The notes: generated by a model not told the origin, from the sequence alone. Shown: positions 16,582-25,884, counted from the stretch's first letter. The stretch: 64,000 bases of DNA from Dongshaea marina (GCF_003072645.1 NZ_CP028897.1:3175658-3239657), one strand, 5' to 3'. Program-made: numbers and translations.

Positions 16582-18928
16582 AGTTAAAGTCGCCCTGGTC
16601 GGGAATCCTAACTGTGGTAAAACCACTCTGTTCAACGCCCTGACCGGTGCCCGGCAAAGGGTCGGCAACTGGAGTGGGGTCACAGTCGAACGCAAATCAG
16701 GCTGGTGTGAATACAAGGGAAGTAACCTCTCCATCGTCGACCTGCCCGGGCTCTACTCCCTGACGACCAGCAACAGTGAGTCGGCCCTGGATGCCCAAAT
16801 AAGCTCCAGCTATATCCTTTCTCAGGACGCCGATTGCTTTGTGAACATAGTAGACGCCACCAATTTGGAGCGTCACCTTGCCCTGACCCTGCAGCTACTC
16901 GAGATGAAGCTTCCGGTGGTGGTTGTGCTGAACATGTGGGATATGGCACAAAAGCTTAAGCTCAACATTGATCCACAAGCGCTTGCCAAAGAGCTTGGTT
17001 GCCCGGTGATCCCCCTGTGTGCTCGTAAGAAACAGGGGATTGAGCCTCTCAAGGAGGTTCTTGTTGAACTCCCTGCAAGCTCACCCGATCGTAGTGCCCT
17101 GACACTCCAGGAACTCCCAAAGGAGCTTATTGAACAACACAATGCCCTGGCTCGCAGCCTCAATGGCTGCTCCATGCCTGATGGGATCACTCCCGATTGG
17201 CTGGCCCTGAGACTTCTTGAAAACGATGCTTTTGCCGAGAGCCTTCTTGAAAAGCTACCCGATGCACAGATTGAGTGGAATAAGTTTGTCCAGGCCAGAC
17301 AGATCGAACTGGAGCACAGCTCCCTGGCGATTGCCAGCAGCCGCTATCAGGTCATTGAGCACCTGCTGGAGCGAAGCTGCAAACTGGATGGTCACGGCAA
17401 AACCACCATCACAGAGATGATCGACGCAGTGGTTCTCAATCGCTGGCTGGGATTACCGATTTTCCTGTTTGTGCTGTACCTGATGTTTATCCTGGCAATC
17501 AATATAGGGGGCGCCCTACAACCCCTGTTTGATGGCACCTCTGCCGCTATCTTCATCGATGGCACCAGCTACCTGGCCGGTCAGTGGGGGCTTCCCGCCT
17601 GGCTCACCGCCATCCTGGCCCAGGGAGTCGGTGGCGGGATCAACACCCTGCTGCCCTTTATCCCTATGGTGGGGCTGCTGTTTCTGTTTCTGTCGATTCT
17701 CGAAGACTCAGGCTACATGGCCCGTGCAGCCTTTGTGGTCGACCGGCTAATGCGCGGCCTCGGGCTGCCCGGGCACGCTTTCATGCCACTTTTGGTTGGT
17801 TTGGGCTGTAATGTTCCTGCCATCATGGGGACCCGAACCCTTAACCGCGGCCGTGAGCGACTGCTGACTATTTTGATGGCTCCCTTTATCTCCTGTGGTG
17901 CTCGCCTTGCGATCTTCGCGGTATTTGCCGCTGCGTTTTTCGGAGCATCTGGCGGAACCGTGGTCTTCCTGCTCTACATCATAGGTGTCATGGTGGCGAT
18001 CCTGACTGGCCTCATCTTTAAAAAGAGCATACTGCAGGGAGATGCCGAGCCCTTCCTGATGGAGCTGCCAGCCTATCACCTGCCACAGTTCAAGGCGACT
18101 TTGCTGCAAACCGGCCATCGCCTCAAAGGATTTCTGATCAAGGCAGGTAAGATCATTTTGCCGGTCTGCATCTTGATTGGTGCGCTAAACAGCGTCAACC
18201 TTCAGGGGCAGCTGACCCCGGCCGAGCAGAGCCAAAACTCGATTCTGTCTAAAATCAGCCAGGTCGCAACCCCGATCTTCAAACCGATCGGCGTCAAAGA
18301 GGAAAACTGGCCAGCGACCGTAGGTCTGGTAACCGGAGTTCTGGCGAAAGAGGTGGTAGTCGGAACCCTCAATACCCTGTATACCGCCAACCAGCTGGCA
18401 AATAACGAAGGTGCAGATGAGTTCAACCTGATGGGAGAGCTTAAACAAGCTGTGGTTGATACCTGGGATGGTCTCAAGAGTGCCCTCTCGGCCCAAAGCC
18501 TGCTCCACCCCATAGATGCCAGTGAGGCGGACGCATCCATGAGCAACAGCTCAATGGGAGCCATGGTCAGCATGTTCGGATCCAAGATAGCAGCTTTCTC
18601 CTATCTGCTGTTTGTCCTGCTGTATATCCCCTGTGTCAGCGCGGTGGGGGCGATCGCCAAAGAGGCTAACAAAGGCTGGGCTCTGGTCTCAACCCTGTGG
18701 AGCTTCTCTATCGCCTACTGTGTCGCGCTGATCTTCTATCAGGGGGCTCAGCTACCGGTACAGCCTGTCGAAAGCATCAGCTGGATCCTGGGAGCATTTA
18801 TCTATCTTGGGGTGTTCTTCGCACTGCTAAAAAGAAACGCCCATAAGCTGCGCGATCAGCAACAGATCCCGATCCGCTTTATGGAGACAAGCCCGAAAGC
18901 CTGTGGCAGCTCTTCCTGCTGCTCCTAA
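16574..18928 (+). CDS. feoB: Ferrous iron transporter FeoB
   Basis: 784-residue inner-membrane Fe(II) transporter. The N-terminal G domain has GNPNCGKT (10-17), DLPG and NMWD, followed by the helical GDI region. Two Gate/nucleoside-recognition domains follow from about residue 280, with GYMARAAFVVDRLMR, GLGCNVPAI and LAKEVVVGTL. The extreme C-terminus is CGSSSCCS, a Cys-rich cytosolic tail. Start overlaps feoA. A terminator follows at 18953. No feoC was found, so the Cys tail may take over a redox or Fe-sensing role, which is an inference. Confidence 0.97.
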   Translation: MREVKVALVGNPNCGKTTLFNALTGARQRVGNWSGVTVERKSGWCEYKGSNLSIVDLPGLYSLTTSNSESALDAQISSSYILSQDADCFVNIVDATNLERHLALTLQLLEMKLPVVVVLNMWDMAQKLKLNIDPQALAKELGCPVIPLCARKKQGIEPLKEVLVELPASSPDRSALTLQELPKELIEQHNALARSLNGCSMPDGITPDWLALRLLENDAFAESLLEKLPDAQIEWNKFVQARQIELEHSSLAIASSRYQVIEHLLERSCKLDGHGKTTITEMIDAVVLNRWLGLPIFLFVLYLMFILAINIGGALQPLFDGTSAAIFIDGTSYLAGQWGLPAWLTAILAQGVGGGINTLLPFIPMVGLLFLFLSILEDSGYMARAAFVVDRLMRGLGLPGHAFMPLLVGLGCNVPAIMGTRTLNRGRERLLTILMAPFISCGARLAIFAVFAAAFFGASGGTVVFLLYIIGVMVAILTGLIFKKSILQGDAEPFLMELPAYHLPQFKATLLQTGHRLKGFLIKAGKIILPVCILIGALNSVNLQGQLTPAEQSQNSILSKISQVATPIFKPIGVKEENWPATVGLVTGVLAKEVVVGTLNTLYTANQLANNEGADEFNLMGELKQAVVDTWDGLKSALSAQSLLHPIDASEADASMSNSSMGAMVSMFGSKIAAFSYLLFVLLYIPCVSAVGAIAKEANKGWALVSTLWSFSIAYCVALIFYQGAQLPVQPVESISWILGAFIYLGVFFALLKRNAHKLRDQQQIPIRFMETSPKACGSSSCCS

Positions 18929-18952
18929 CAGGTAACCGGGATTAAGCCTAAG

Positions 18953-18983
18953 GCTGCTCGTTTAACATCGGGCAGCTTTTTTC
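18953..18983 (+). terminator. Rho-independent terminator of feoAB
   Basis: GCTGCTCG ... CGGGCAGC (one G-T pair) followed by TTTTTT, 25 bp after the feoB stop. Confidence 0.8.
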
Positions 18984-19091
18984 TATATACCCCCACTCTT
19001 TTAAGCCCGTCAGGGCTTAAAAATTGCTCACCTCAACAGAGCCCGGGCTGACTATACTCAGGTTAACTGCAACAACTGAGTCCGACCACCG

Positions 19092-19901
19092 ATGCTTAGC
19101 TTTCACCATGCTCCCGGGATGAGGCACCTGCTACAAATTGTCGGTTTACTGCTGCTGGGTCTAAGCGCCCATGCCCAGGCTTATGTCGGGAATATCAAGG
19201 CGCTGAAGGTCGTCTCCTTGCAGTACCCACCCTTTCAATATGAAGTTGATGGCAAACCCTATGGAGTCACGGTTGATATCGTCAAAGAGGCCTTCATGCG
19301 CCTGCATATCCCCATCAATATCAAGTTTCAGCCCTTCCCACGCGCACTATCCAATATTAAGGTGGGCAGCGCCGATGTGATTTTCACCTTCTACCATAAA
19401 AAAGACAGAGAGCGCTTTGCCTACTATTCCAAGTCACCGCTGATTGAGCAGACCATCTCGCTGTTTGCCAGAAAAGACAGAAAGGTTAAATATGAGGGCT
19501 CATTAGATGAGCTCAACCCCTACACCTTTGGCATGGTGCGCTACAGTTACGGCAAGGTTCTGGATAGCGCGGTTCGCGAGCACAAGATCACCAAGATTGA
19601 GTATGTCTCTGAAACCGAGCTGAACTTCAAAAAGTTTGTTCGGGGACGCTTTGATATTCTGCCAAGCGACCGGTTGGTCGCCTATTACTACCTCAAGAAG
19701 TTAAAGCCCGACTGGCGCAAAGAGATCCGGGAGCTCACCCCTGCGATTCAAACATTTCCCGCCTACGTTGGTTTTTCCAAGGCCGCCAAGATGGAGCAGA
19801 TCCGCGATAAGTTTGACTGGGCCCTGCAGACGATGAAAGAGGATGGCACCTATCAGAAGATCATCATTAAACACCTGAATATCTTAAAACCCGCAAGCTA
19901 G
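19092..19901 (+). CDS. Periplasmic solute-binding protein (SBP_bac_3-like, amino-acid type)
   Basis: 269 residues. The N-terminus MLSFHHAPGMRHLLQIVGLL continues to a cleavable signal (GLSAHAQA-YV). The family-3 binding fold follows: LKVVSLQYPPFQYEVDGKPY, GVTVDIVKEAF, ADVIFTFYHKKDRERFAYYS, FGMVRYSYG, and the terminal ...MKEDGTYQKIIIKHL. No permease or ATPase is adjacent, so it may be an orphan sensor or ligand-binding protein rather than part of a transporter. An alternative start is ATG 19119 (MRHLLQ); neither start has a strong ribosome binding site. The TAG stop at 19899-19901 coincides with the left end of repeat B1. Confidence 0.8.
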   Translation: MLSFHHAPGMRHLLQIVGLLLLGLSAHAQAYVGNIKALKVVSLQYPPFQYEVDGKPYGVTVDIVKEAFMRLHIPINIKFQPFPRALSNIKVGSADVIFTFYHKKDRERFAYYSKSPLIEQTISLFARKDRKVKYEGSLDELNPYTFGMVRYSYGKVLDSAVREHKITKIEYVSETELNFKKFVRGRFDILPSDRLVAYYYLKKLKPDWRKEIRELTPAIQTFPAYVGFSKAAKMEQIRDKFDWALQTMKEDGTYQKIIIKHLNILKPAS

Positions 19902-20340
19902 GGCATTTTTGGTTTAATCCGGGCTGATACTCGCGCCCCTCAAGTTCAAGTGCTGCTTTGAGCTTTGTTAAGCTGACCTTCTGCAGCAAAGGTGTAGCTG
20001 CAAAGAAGCGGAACGAGAAGCAGGGAGCCGAACAGGGAAAGATTATCAGGGAGGATACCCGCTGCAGTACAGCAACATGGGTGTGATACTAATCACGAAA
20101 GAAAAGTGATCGGATTGCTCTGATAATCCATGAGCCATTTGCACCACGCAGCAAGTACATCCGGTATGCTCGATGCCAGCATCCATGCTGCCAACGGGCT
20201 AAATGGCTCACAGCTTATCCAAGTTGGAGTGAACAACACTCTGATCACTTAATCATCTGGTTTGGTATGACTTGCAAGTCAGAACTCAAAATCAAAGCTG
20301 TTTTCATGAAGTAAACCGCTTTATCCGGAAAACGCTCTGG
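19900..20340. repeat. MITE-like repeat family B, copy B1, carrying an extra internal segment
   Basis: Starts GGGCATTTTTGGTTTAATCC and ends CCGGAAAACGCTC, with the family core CCCCTCAAGTTCAAGTGCTG...TTAAGCTGACCTTCTGCAGC. Compared with B2 and B3 it holds an additional ~180 bp (about 20087-20266) between GGGTGTGA and TGACTTGCAAGTC. That segment has nested inverted repeats: AAGTGATC (20104-20111)/GATCACTT (20243-20250) and TGAGCCATTT (20131-20140)/AAATGGCTCA (20201-20210), plus CAGC-ATCCAT-GCTG (20177-20190). No transposase. Confidence 0.8.
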
Positions 20341-20345
20341 ATCAA

Positions 20346-20373
20346 AAAGGCCCGGCAGGTATGCCGGGCCTTT
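20346..20373 (-). terminator. Rho-independent terminator of the MFS gene
   Basis: AAAGGCCCGGC (20346-20356) pairs with GCCGGGCCTTT (20363-20373) around a 6-base loop. Minus-strand T tract from 20344-20348. It could also terminate plus-strand transcription. Confidence 0.85.
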
Positions 20374-20392
20374 ATCATGAATCAGATCACCC

Positions 20393-21718
20393 TCAAACTT
20401 TCAGCATGGAGACCTTTTGTTCTGATTGCTCAGAGCTCAGCTGTGGCTCACGACTATGACGGCTACGCATCAGGTAGGCACAAACCGACAGCGCGGCAGC
20501 ACCCAGCAATAGCACGGGGATAATCGCCAGGGCATTCTGATAATCTGAATTGCTGTAGACCCGCAAACCATTCTCAAGGTGTCCGGACCACTCGTGATCC
20601 AGGAACACACCGATGCCGCGCTGCATGGTGAGGCCACCCAGCATGGTCAGAAAGTTAACAAAGGCGATCGCGGTGCCGGAGTAACGCTTGGGCATAAACT
20701 CAATCGCCAGCGGGAACACTGATACCTGGGCACTGGAAAACAGGCCAAACAGGAAAAACAGTACGCACAGACTCTTATAGGAGAGCCCTGGCTGATACAG
20801 TATGGTAAACATGATCCCTGCTGCAACAATGGCGCCCAGGAACAATAATCTCATCCGGGCCTGCAACTTATCTGACAGCCAGCCCTGAATCGGTGAGCCA
20901 ACGGCCCAACCCAGGAAAACCAGAGAGCAGGCAAAGATCGCATCAGATTTTTGCAGATGCTGAGTATGCTCCAGAAACGGGATCCCCCACAGGGAAACAA
21001 ACACAGAGTTGGGCATAAACAGGATCCCGCCGATGAGCCCAACTACCCATAGATAAGGCTGTTTGACGGTCATCCATAAGCCCTGCAGAAGCTCACGGGT
21101 AGTGACTGTCTCCTGATTCCCCTGTTTATTATTGGGGTTACGCACATAGATGAAGAAAATAGGCGTCAGGATAAAGCCAAAAATACCAACGCCGATCAGA
21201 GTGCTCTGCCAGCTGAAGTGATCGACCAGAACCGTCAGTGAGTCCTGTCCGGCCATGGCACCGATAAAGCCAAGACTGGTGATAATACCTGAGACCAGTG
21301 CCAGGCGATCGTTGGGCAGGATCATTGAACCCAATTTCAAAATTCCGACAAAGGCAAATGCTGATCCCAGTCCCTGTAAAAAACGCCCGGCATAGGCAAA
21401 TGCGATAAAGCCTGTCGGCGCCACACCGACCAGAATACAGCCCAGGGCACAAACCACGACGGCAAAAGTCAGTAGATGATGAACCTTGAATCGATCCAAG
21501 AGTGGACCGACGACGATCTGCATCGGAGTATAGGCATAAAAGTAGAAACCCGCTAAAGTCCCTATCGCGGTTGCCCCTACACTGAAGTGGACCATCAATT
21601 CATTGATCATGATCCCAGGGGCGATACGAATGTAATATTCGTACATATAGAAAACTGCACCCAGAGCTATAATAAACCAGCTTATTTTTGGTATTTTTTT
21701 AGATGAAGTTTTATCCAC
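20393..21718 (-). CDS. Major facilitator superfamily transporter
   Basis: About 441 residues with 12 predicted hydrophobic helices (ISWFIIALGAVFYMYEYYIR..., LLTFAVVVCALGCILVGVAP, LWVVGLIGGILFMPNSVFVS, etc.). The MFS signature PLLDRFKVHHLLTF lies between helices 2 and 3, and DKLQARMRLLFLG in the second half. Similar proteins are annotated simply as MFS transporters; the substrate is not inferable. The GTG at 21718 is chosen because AGAGAGGA lies 6 bases upstream. An upstream ATG at 21778 would add a 20-residue non-homologous-looking extension. Monocistronic, own terminator. Confidence 0.82.
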   Translation of the reverse strand: MDKTSSKKIPKISWFIIALGAVFYMYEYYIRIAPGIMINELMVHFSVGATAIGTLAGFYFYAYTPMQIVVGPLLDRFKVHHLLTFAVVVCALGCILVGVAPTGFIAFAYAGRFLQGLGSAFAFVGILKLGSMILPNDRLALVSGIITSLGFIGAMAGQDSLTVLVDHFSWQSTLIGVGIFGFILTPIFFIYVRNPNNKQGNQETVTTRELLQGLWMTVKQPYLWVVGLIGGILFMPNSVFVSLWGIPFLEHTQHLQKSDAIFACSLVFLGWAVGSPIQGWLSDKLQARMRLLFLGAIVAAGIMFTILYQPGLSYKSLCVLFFLFGLFSSAQVSVFPLAIEFMPKRYSGTAIAFVNFLTMLGGLTMQRGIGVFLDHEWSGHLENGLRVYSNSDYQNALAIIPVLLLGAAALSVCAYLMRSRHSREPQLSSEQSEQKVSMLKV

Positions 21719-22373
21719 AAAGAATCCTCTCTCATATGAGTACCAAAACGACAGACCCCTGTCGTATCGCTCTATCACCTAAACAGTCATAGTCAGTTCA
21801 AACAACTACTCACCTCTCGCAACCCAGTTATTTTTTCTATTTCTTTCACAGGGAATCTGTTGGCTCTCACTACCTTCAACGGGTAGTGAAAATAGGTACT
21901 GCGCGAGGAACTATTCAGGGTTCGGTTATGGCAAAATCATCTTGGCCATAAAATGCGTAAATTCGGGGCGAATTTTCAGTGAAACTGCATCTAGTGTCAA
22001 GGTTTATGCAGTTTAGCGGCATGCAAATCCGCCAAATCAGCTGTTGAAAAAATTATCAGGCAGGCGCTCAAACCGCGCGAGCCCTGTCTTTGTTTCTCAC
22101 TTTATTCCAGATCAAAAAAAACAGCTTGCAACAGAACAATCTTTGAAAACCTAAGAAAAATACAGCACAAAAACAAAAGGAATTAACTTTTACAAAAGAA
22201 ATCACCGTAATAACAAATGAAAGAAAGAGCCTCGATTGAGACTCTTTTCAACTAAAAACCAAGGGTTTAAGCGGCTAAAATTCCAGCGCCGATTTAATTA
22301 TTTTCCCTTTACTTTTTGAAAGAATATGCATAAAACAGCAGCTTACTCCCTCTTTTTATTCATCTCGAAAGAC
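21719..22373. other. AT-rich gap upstream of the MFS gene
   Basis: 655 bp without a credible gene. The only clear structure is a stem AAAGAGcCTC (22224-22233) / GAGaCTCTTT (22238-22247), ending in TTTT. It is a likely terminator whose sequence resembles the 41371-41398 terminator. The base composition is visibly more AT-rich than the surrounding housekeeping genes, as in the following eptA gene. Confidence 0.4.
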
Positions 22374-23996
22374 TCATGTGTGACAGCTCGCAAAAAGATC
22401 CAGTTTCGGGTTATAGAGCTTTGTTTTCACATCCAGTAAACCAAGCACCGAGTGGAACAGATTATCCTGGGAAAAATGCTTTGCTCTTTGCTCTCGAAGG
22501 CACCGGGTATTGAGATCAAAGGAGTGAACAAAGCCCGGAGAGAACCACATGATGTAAGGGATATGGGTCTGCTGTGAGGGCGCTATCATATAAGGCGCAC
22601 CATGCAGATACATCCCATGCTCTCCAAGAGACTCCCCATGGTCGGACAGGTACAGCATTGCGGTATTAAAGCGTGAATCATTGTGTTTAAGAGTCTGGAT
22701 CACCCGATTGAGGAACTGATCCGTATAAAGCAGGGTATTATCATAGGTGTTCACCAGCTTTTGATGGGAACATCCCTGGATCTGATTGGTATTACAGGTC
22801 GGCTCAAATTTGGCGTAGGGTTTAGAGTACCGCTGGTAGTAGGTGGGCCCGTGACTGCCCATCTGATGCAGCACTATGACCGTATTACCTTTCTGCTTGC
22901 CTATATAACTCTGAAGCTTATAGAGTAGAGCATCGTCTCTGCACTCACCGTGACTACACACCTTTGCCAGATCAAAATCACGCACATTCACATATTTGAT
23001 CCGATCGGCAACGCCCTTACTTCCACCATCATTATCCCGCCACAGCAGATTAAAGTGGGCTCTTCTGAGAAGATCCATCAGGTTACTCTGATGATGGGCC
23101 CGATCACCGTTGTAATTGGTCCGATTCATCACAGAAAACATGCAGGGAACCGAAAGGGCCGTGTAAGTACCACAGGAGTGGAAATTACTGTAACTAATCA
23201 CGCCATCCTTTGCGAGCAAAGGGTTGGTCTGGCGGGAGTAACCATCTAATGAAAAATTCTCAGCCCGGGCCGTCTCCCCGACCACCAGAATTAATAGAGA
23301 GGGTTTATCTCTGTGTTGCCAGGATGCGCCCAAATGAGCATCCTTGCCTATCACCTCAAAGGTTTCATGATCACTGATATAGCGGTGCTTGACATAACGC
23401 AGGCTGGCCTGAATCACGTTACTGGGGAGGATCAACTTGGTGATATATTTATGATTACGTACAAAAGGCGCGTAATCCTTGAAAAAGCAGCTCGCAATCA
23501 CCAGGATCACCAACACAGAGGCGACGATGTTGAGCAGCTTAAATCCCAGCTCCTTATACCAGCGGTTGGCAGTGTTGATCTTTACCAGGGCGATATACAA
23601 CACCGGAAGCACGCCCATCAACAGTACCCAGATCAGAAGCAGCATGGAGAAAAGATCCATCGACTCACTGACATCGGTCTGCATCACATTTTGCATCATC
23701 CCCAGATCAAACATTGCATGGTAAAAAATAGCGAAATAACTCACTAAGCAACCGATGACAATAAACAGAATATAAAGAGGACGCTTCAGGTATGGAATTG
23801 AAATTAAAGTAAATAAGATATTAATAACCGCAAATACAAAAACCGGAATAGAAACAAAAAACAATAGGGAATGCAGGGAGTTAATTTCGATTAGCTTAGC
23901 GAGTTTACTCCACAAGGCAAAGTTATAAAAAAAAGTATAGAAAGCCGTTAGCATCAGGATAAGCCTGATGCTATTTATTCTCTTAACAAAAGACAT
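22374..23996 (-). CDS. eptA: Lipid A phosphoethanolamine transferase (EptA/MCR-type)
   Basis: 540-residue inner-membrane enzyme of the sulfatase/alkaline phosphatase fold, transferring phosphoethanolamine to lipid A and lowering susceptibility to cationic peptides. Five N-terminal membrane helices (e.g. LILMLTAFYTFFYNFALW, LLLIWVLLMGVLPVLYIAL) precede the catalytic domain with VVGETARAENFSLDGYSRQT. The nucleophile Thr is in CGTYTALSVPCMFS, and metal ligands lie in LSDHGESLGEHG. The ATG at 23996 is preferred; a GTG at 24008 is in frame and neither has a strong ribosome binding site. It is notably AT-rich compared with neighbours and is flanked by repeats B1 and B2, a possible sign of acquisition. 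No pmrAB genes adjacent. Confidence 0.9.
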   Translation of the reverse strand: MSFVKRINSIRLILMLTAFYTFFYNFALWSKLAKLIEINSLHSLLFFVSIPVFVFAVINILFTLISIPYLKRPLYILFIVIGCLVSYFAIFYHAMFDLGMMQNVMQTDVSESMDLFSMLLLIWVLLMGVLPVLYIALVKINTANRWYKELGFKLLNIVASVLVILVIASCFFKDYAPFVRNHKYITKLILPSNVIQASLRYVKHRYISDHETFEVIGKDAHLGASWQHRDKPSLLILVVGETARAENFSLDGYSRQTNPLLAKDGVISYSNFHSCGTYTALSVPCMFSVMNRTNYNGDRAHHQSNLMDLLRRAHFNLLWRDNDGGSKGVADRIKYVNVRDFDLAKVCSHGECRDDALLYKLQSYIGKQKGNTVIVLHQMGSHGPTYYQRYSKPYAKFEPTCNTNQIQGCSHQKLVNTYDNTLLYTDQFLNRVIQTLKHNDSRFNTAMLYLSDHGESLGEHGMYLHGAPYMIAPSQQTHIPYIMWFSPGFVHSFDLNTRCLREQRAKHFSQDNLFHSVLGLLDVKTKLYNPKLDLFASCHT

Positions 23997-24397
23997 AAAT
24001 AGAGACACTTTGTGAATTGTGTAGGTATAGAGTCTGATTCAAATAAAAAGTTCAAAAAAAATTACAATTTTTTGTCGCATGCTCATAAATCAAGCAATGG
24101 TTCTCAGACAGAAACGCTCATTAATCCATAATGTCGATATTCAGGTGCTTTTCCAATAGAGATAAACACCCAGAGTTGATAATTACACTCAAAACCAGGC
24201 TATATCTGAAATCCACAAGCCATGTTCCAGGAATATATTTATAAAGCTCTAAGGGGTTCGAAAGTCTATTTGAGCAGGCTGTGAGAGGTTATCAGAAGTA
24301 GCAGCATACCTTGATGCTACCCAGAAAAGAGTACTGAGGATTGCTATTGCTAAGCCGGAAAAGACAGAGCAAGTAGATTCACAATAGTTCGGAGCTA

Positions 24398-24583
24398 GAG
24401 CATTTTTGGTTTAATCCGGGTAGTTATTCGCCCCCCTCAAGTTCAAGTGCTGCTTTGAGCTTTGTTAAGCTGACCTTCTGCAGCAAGGATGCTGCAGTAG
24501 AGCAACATGGATGTGACTTGCGAGTCAGCGATCAAAGTCAAAGCTGCTTTCATGGGATGAACCGGTTTATCCGGAAAACGCTC
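24398..24583. repeat. MITE-like repeat family B, copy B2 (compact)
   Basis: The 186-bp element starts GAGCATTTTTGGTTTAATCC and ends TTATCCGGAAAACGCTC, giving imperfect terminal inverted repeats GAGC(A/G)TTTT(T/C)(G/C)G. The centre has CTGCAGC-AAGGAT-GCTGCAG (24478-24497), a perfect 7-bp stem with an ANGGAY loop, and AC-ATGGAT-GT. There is no coding capacity. The rest of the 23997-24664 gap has no recognisable gene. Confidence 0.8.
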
Positions 24584-24586
24584 TAA

Positions 24587-24617
24587 TAGCTGAGAGCTCT
24601 TCTGTAGCTCTCAGCTA
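24587..24617. terminator. 12-bp perfect hairpin next to B2, possible terminator of the nitroreductase gene
   Basis: TAGCTGAGAGCT (24587-24598) and AGCTCTCAGCTA (24606-24617) form a perfect stem with a 7-base loop, 48 bp after the nitroreductase stop. It lacks a strong T tract on either strand, so its role is uncertain. It abuts the right end of B2. Confidence 0.45.
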
Positions 24618-24664
24618 CTGTCTGTTAATGGCCTTCCTGGCAGAAAGCCATGGTCAATATCCGC

Positions 24665-25345
24665 TTAACGATACCAGCTGACAATATCTTCCTGATGCTG
24701 GCGGGTCTTCTCCCTGGGCTCCTGCTGGCGATAACCAAAGGCCAGCACATAACTCACCGAGAAACGAGCCCGATCCAGATGCAGCTCTTCGGCCAGGATC
24801 TCTTCAAACTTGCTGCGGGTAAATCCTTCGATGGGGCAAGAGTCGATCCCTATCATGGCTGCGGCCGTCATCATGTTACCCAGAGGGATATAGGTTTGCT
24901 TACCAGCCCAGTCCGTCATCGCCCGTTCACTGGCCAGAAGATCAAAATCTCGTTGCTGAAACTCCCGATAAAAATCCATTTTCATCGATTTTGCCTCTTC
25001 AGGAAGCTTCTGAACCTCGCTCATGAACTTATCCACATAATCGCTATCATGCTTCATGAAGTGGCTCTTGCGCACCAGGGTCACCAACAGATGGCTGGCC
25101 GTTGGAAACTGGCGCTTTCCACCCCAGCAATGCTCTGCCAGCCGCTCACGCAGGGAGCGGTTCTGGATCACCAGGAATTTCCAGGGTTCCAGGCCAAAGG
25201 AGCTTGGCGATAAACGGGCAGCTTCCAGAATATACTCGAAGTCTTCATCGCAGATCACCCGCTCAGGATCAAAGGCCTTACAGGCATGGCGAAATTTCAG
25301 TGCCTCGAGCACTTGTTGTTTAATCTTCAAATTTAACTCTCTCAC
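24665..25345 (-). CDS. NAD(P)H-dependent oxidoreductase, nitroreductase family
   Basis: 226-residue FMN-binding enzyme of the NfsB/nitroreductase superfamily. The N-terminal FRHACKAFDPERVICDEDFE has the phosphate-contacting Arg. The family pattern ILEAARLSPSSFGLEPWKFLVIQN is followed by TDWAGKQTYIPLGNMMTAAAMIGIDSCPIEGF (FMN/dimer region) and a C-terminal SVSYVLAFGYR. It probably reduces quinones or nitroaromatics; no physiological substrate can be named. The start is a GTG at 25345, with GGAGG about 13 bases upstream, a little long; a TTG at codon 6 is an alternative. Confidence 0.88.
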   Translation of the reverse strand: MRELNLKIKQQVLEALKFRHACKAFDPERVICDEDFEYILEAARLSPSSFGLEPWKFLVIQNRSLRERLAEHCWGGKRQFPTASHLLVTLVRKSHFMKHDSDYVDKFMSEVQKLPEEAKSMKMDFYREFQQRDFDLLASERAMTDWAGKQTYIPLGNMMTAAAMIGIDSCPIEGFTRSKFEEILAEELHLDRARFSVSYVLAFGYRQQEPREKTRQHQEDIVSWYR

Positions 25346-25416
25346 TCAGTACGTCGAACCTCCATTCACGGGTAAGCAGAGGCTCCAACTGTGACAAAAT
25401 CCCTATCGATACAGCT

Positions 25417-25857
25417 CTAACGCATACGAACCGTCTGACTACGGGTCAGGCGATCATGCAAAAAACGTCGCTCCCGATTAAACAGGGCATATATAAACAG
25501 AAGACCCGCCGGGATCAGAGATACCAGTTTTAGCAGGTTACGCCGCAAGGCGCCGACCCGGGTCAGGCGCTGCCCCTCTTCGGAAGCAACTTTGAGTCCC
25601 ATCAGCTTTTTACCAAAAGTGGTCTGAGAAGCTGAGGACTCGAACACCACAAAATACGCCAGTAGCAACACAGCCGTCAGGGTGCGTATATCCCCAAACT
25701 GCTGCAGGTAGTGCAACTGATATTGAGAGTTCTGGGGGGCATTTTGCAATTGCTGAACCGTGACATCAAAGCCCTGGAAAAACCAGAACCAGGCGATCAC
25801 CAATAGCGCAATCGGTACCGCATCAATTAAAAAAGCCAGCAAACGCCGCACAAACAT
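25417..25857 (-). CDS. RDD family integral membrane protein
   Basis: 146 residues. Begins MFVRRLLAFLIDAVPIALLV with the Arg-Asp (R...D) pattern that names the RDD family, followed by three predicted membrane helices. The conserved GKKLMGLKVASEEGQRLTRVGALRRNLLKL segment and the HDRLTRSQTV end are typical. Function of the family is not settled (transport or ion homeostasis suggested for some members). AGAGG upstream of the ATG. Downstream of ybjQ but separated from it by a strong terminator. Confidence 0.9.
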   Translation of the reverse strand: MFVRRLLAFLIDAVPIALLVIAWFWFFQGFDVTVQQLQNAPQNSQYQLHYLQQFGDIRTLTAVLLLAYFVVFESSASQTTFGKKLMGLKVASEEGQRLTRVGALRRNLLKLVSLIPAGLLFIYALFNRERRFLHDRLTRSQTVRMR

Positions 25858-25884
25858 CCCAAACCTCTCATGGTCATCTATTCA

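Noticed and set aside
24250-24390. Possible transposase remnant upstream of B2
   Set aside because: Short open stretches (e.g. KRVLRIAIAKPEKTEQ) do not match a transposase family I recognise; too short to support.
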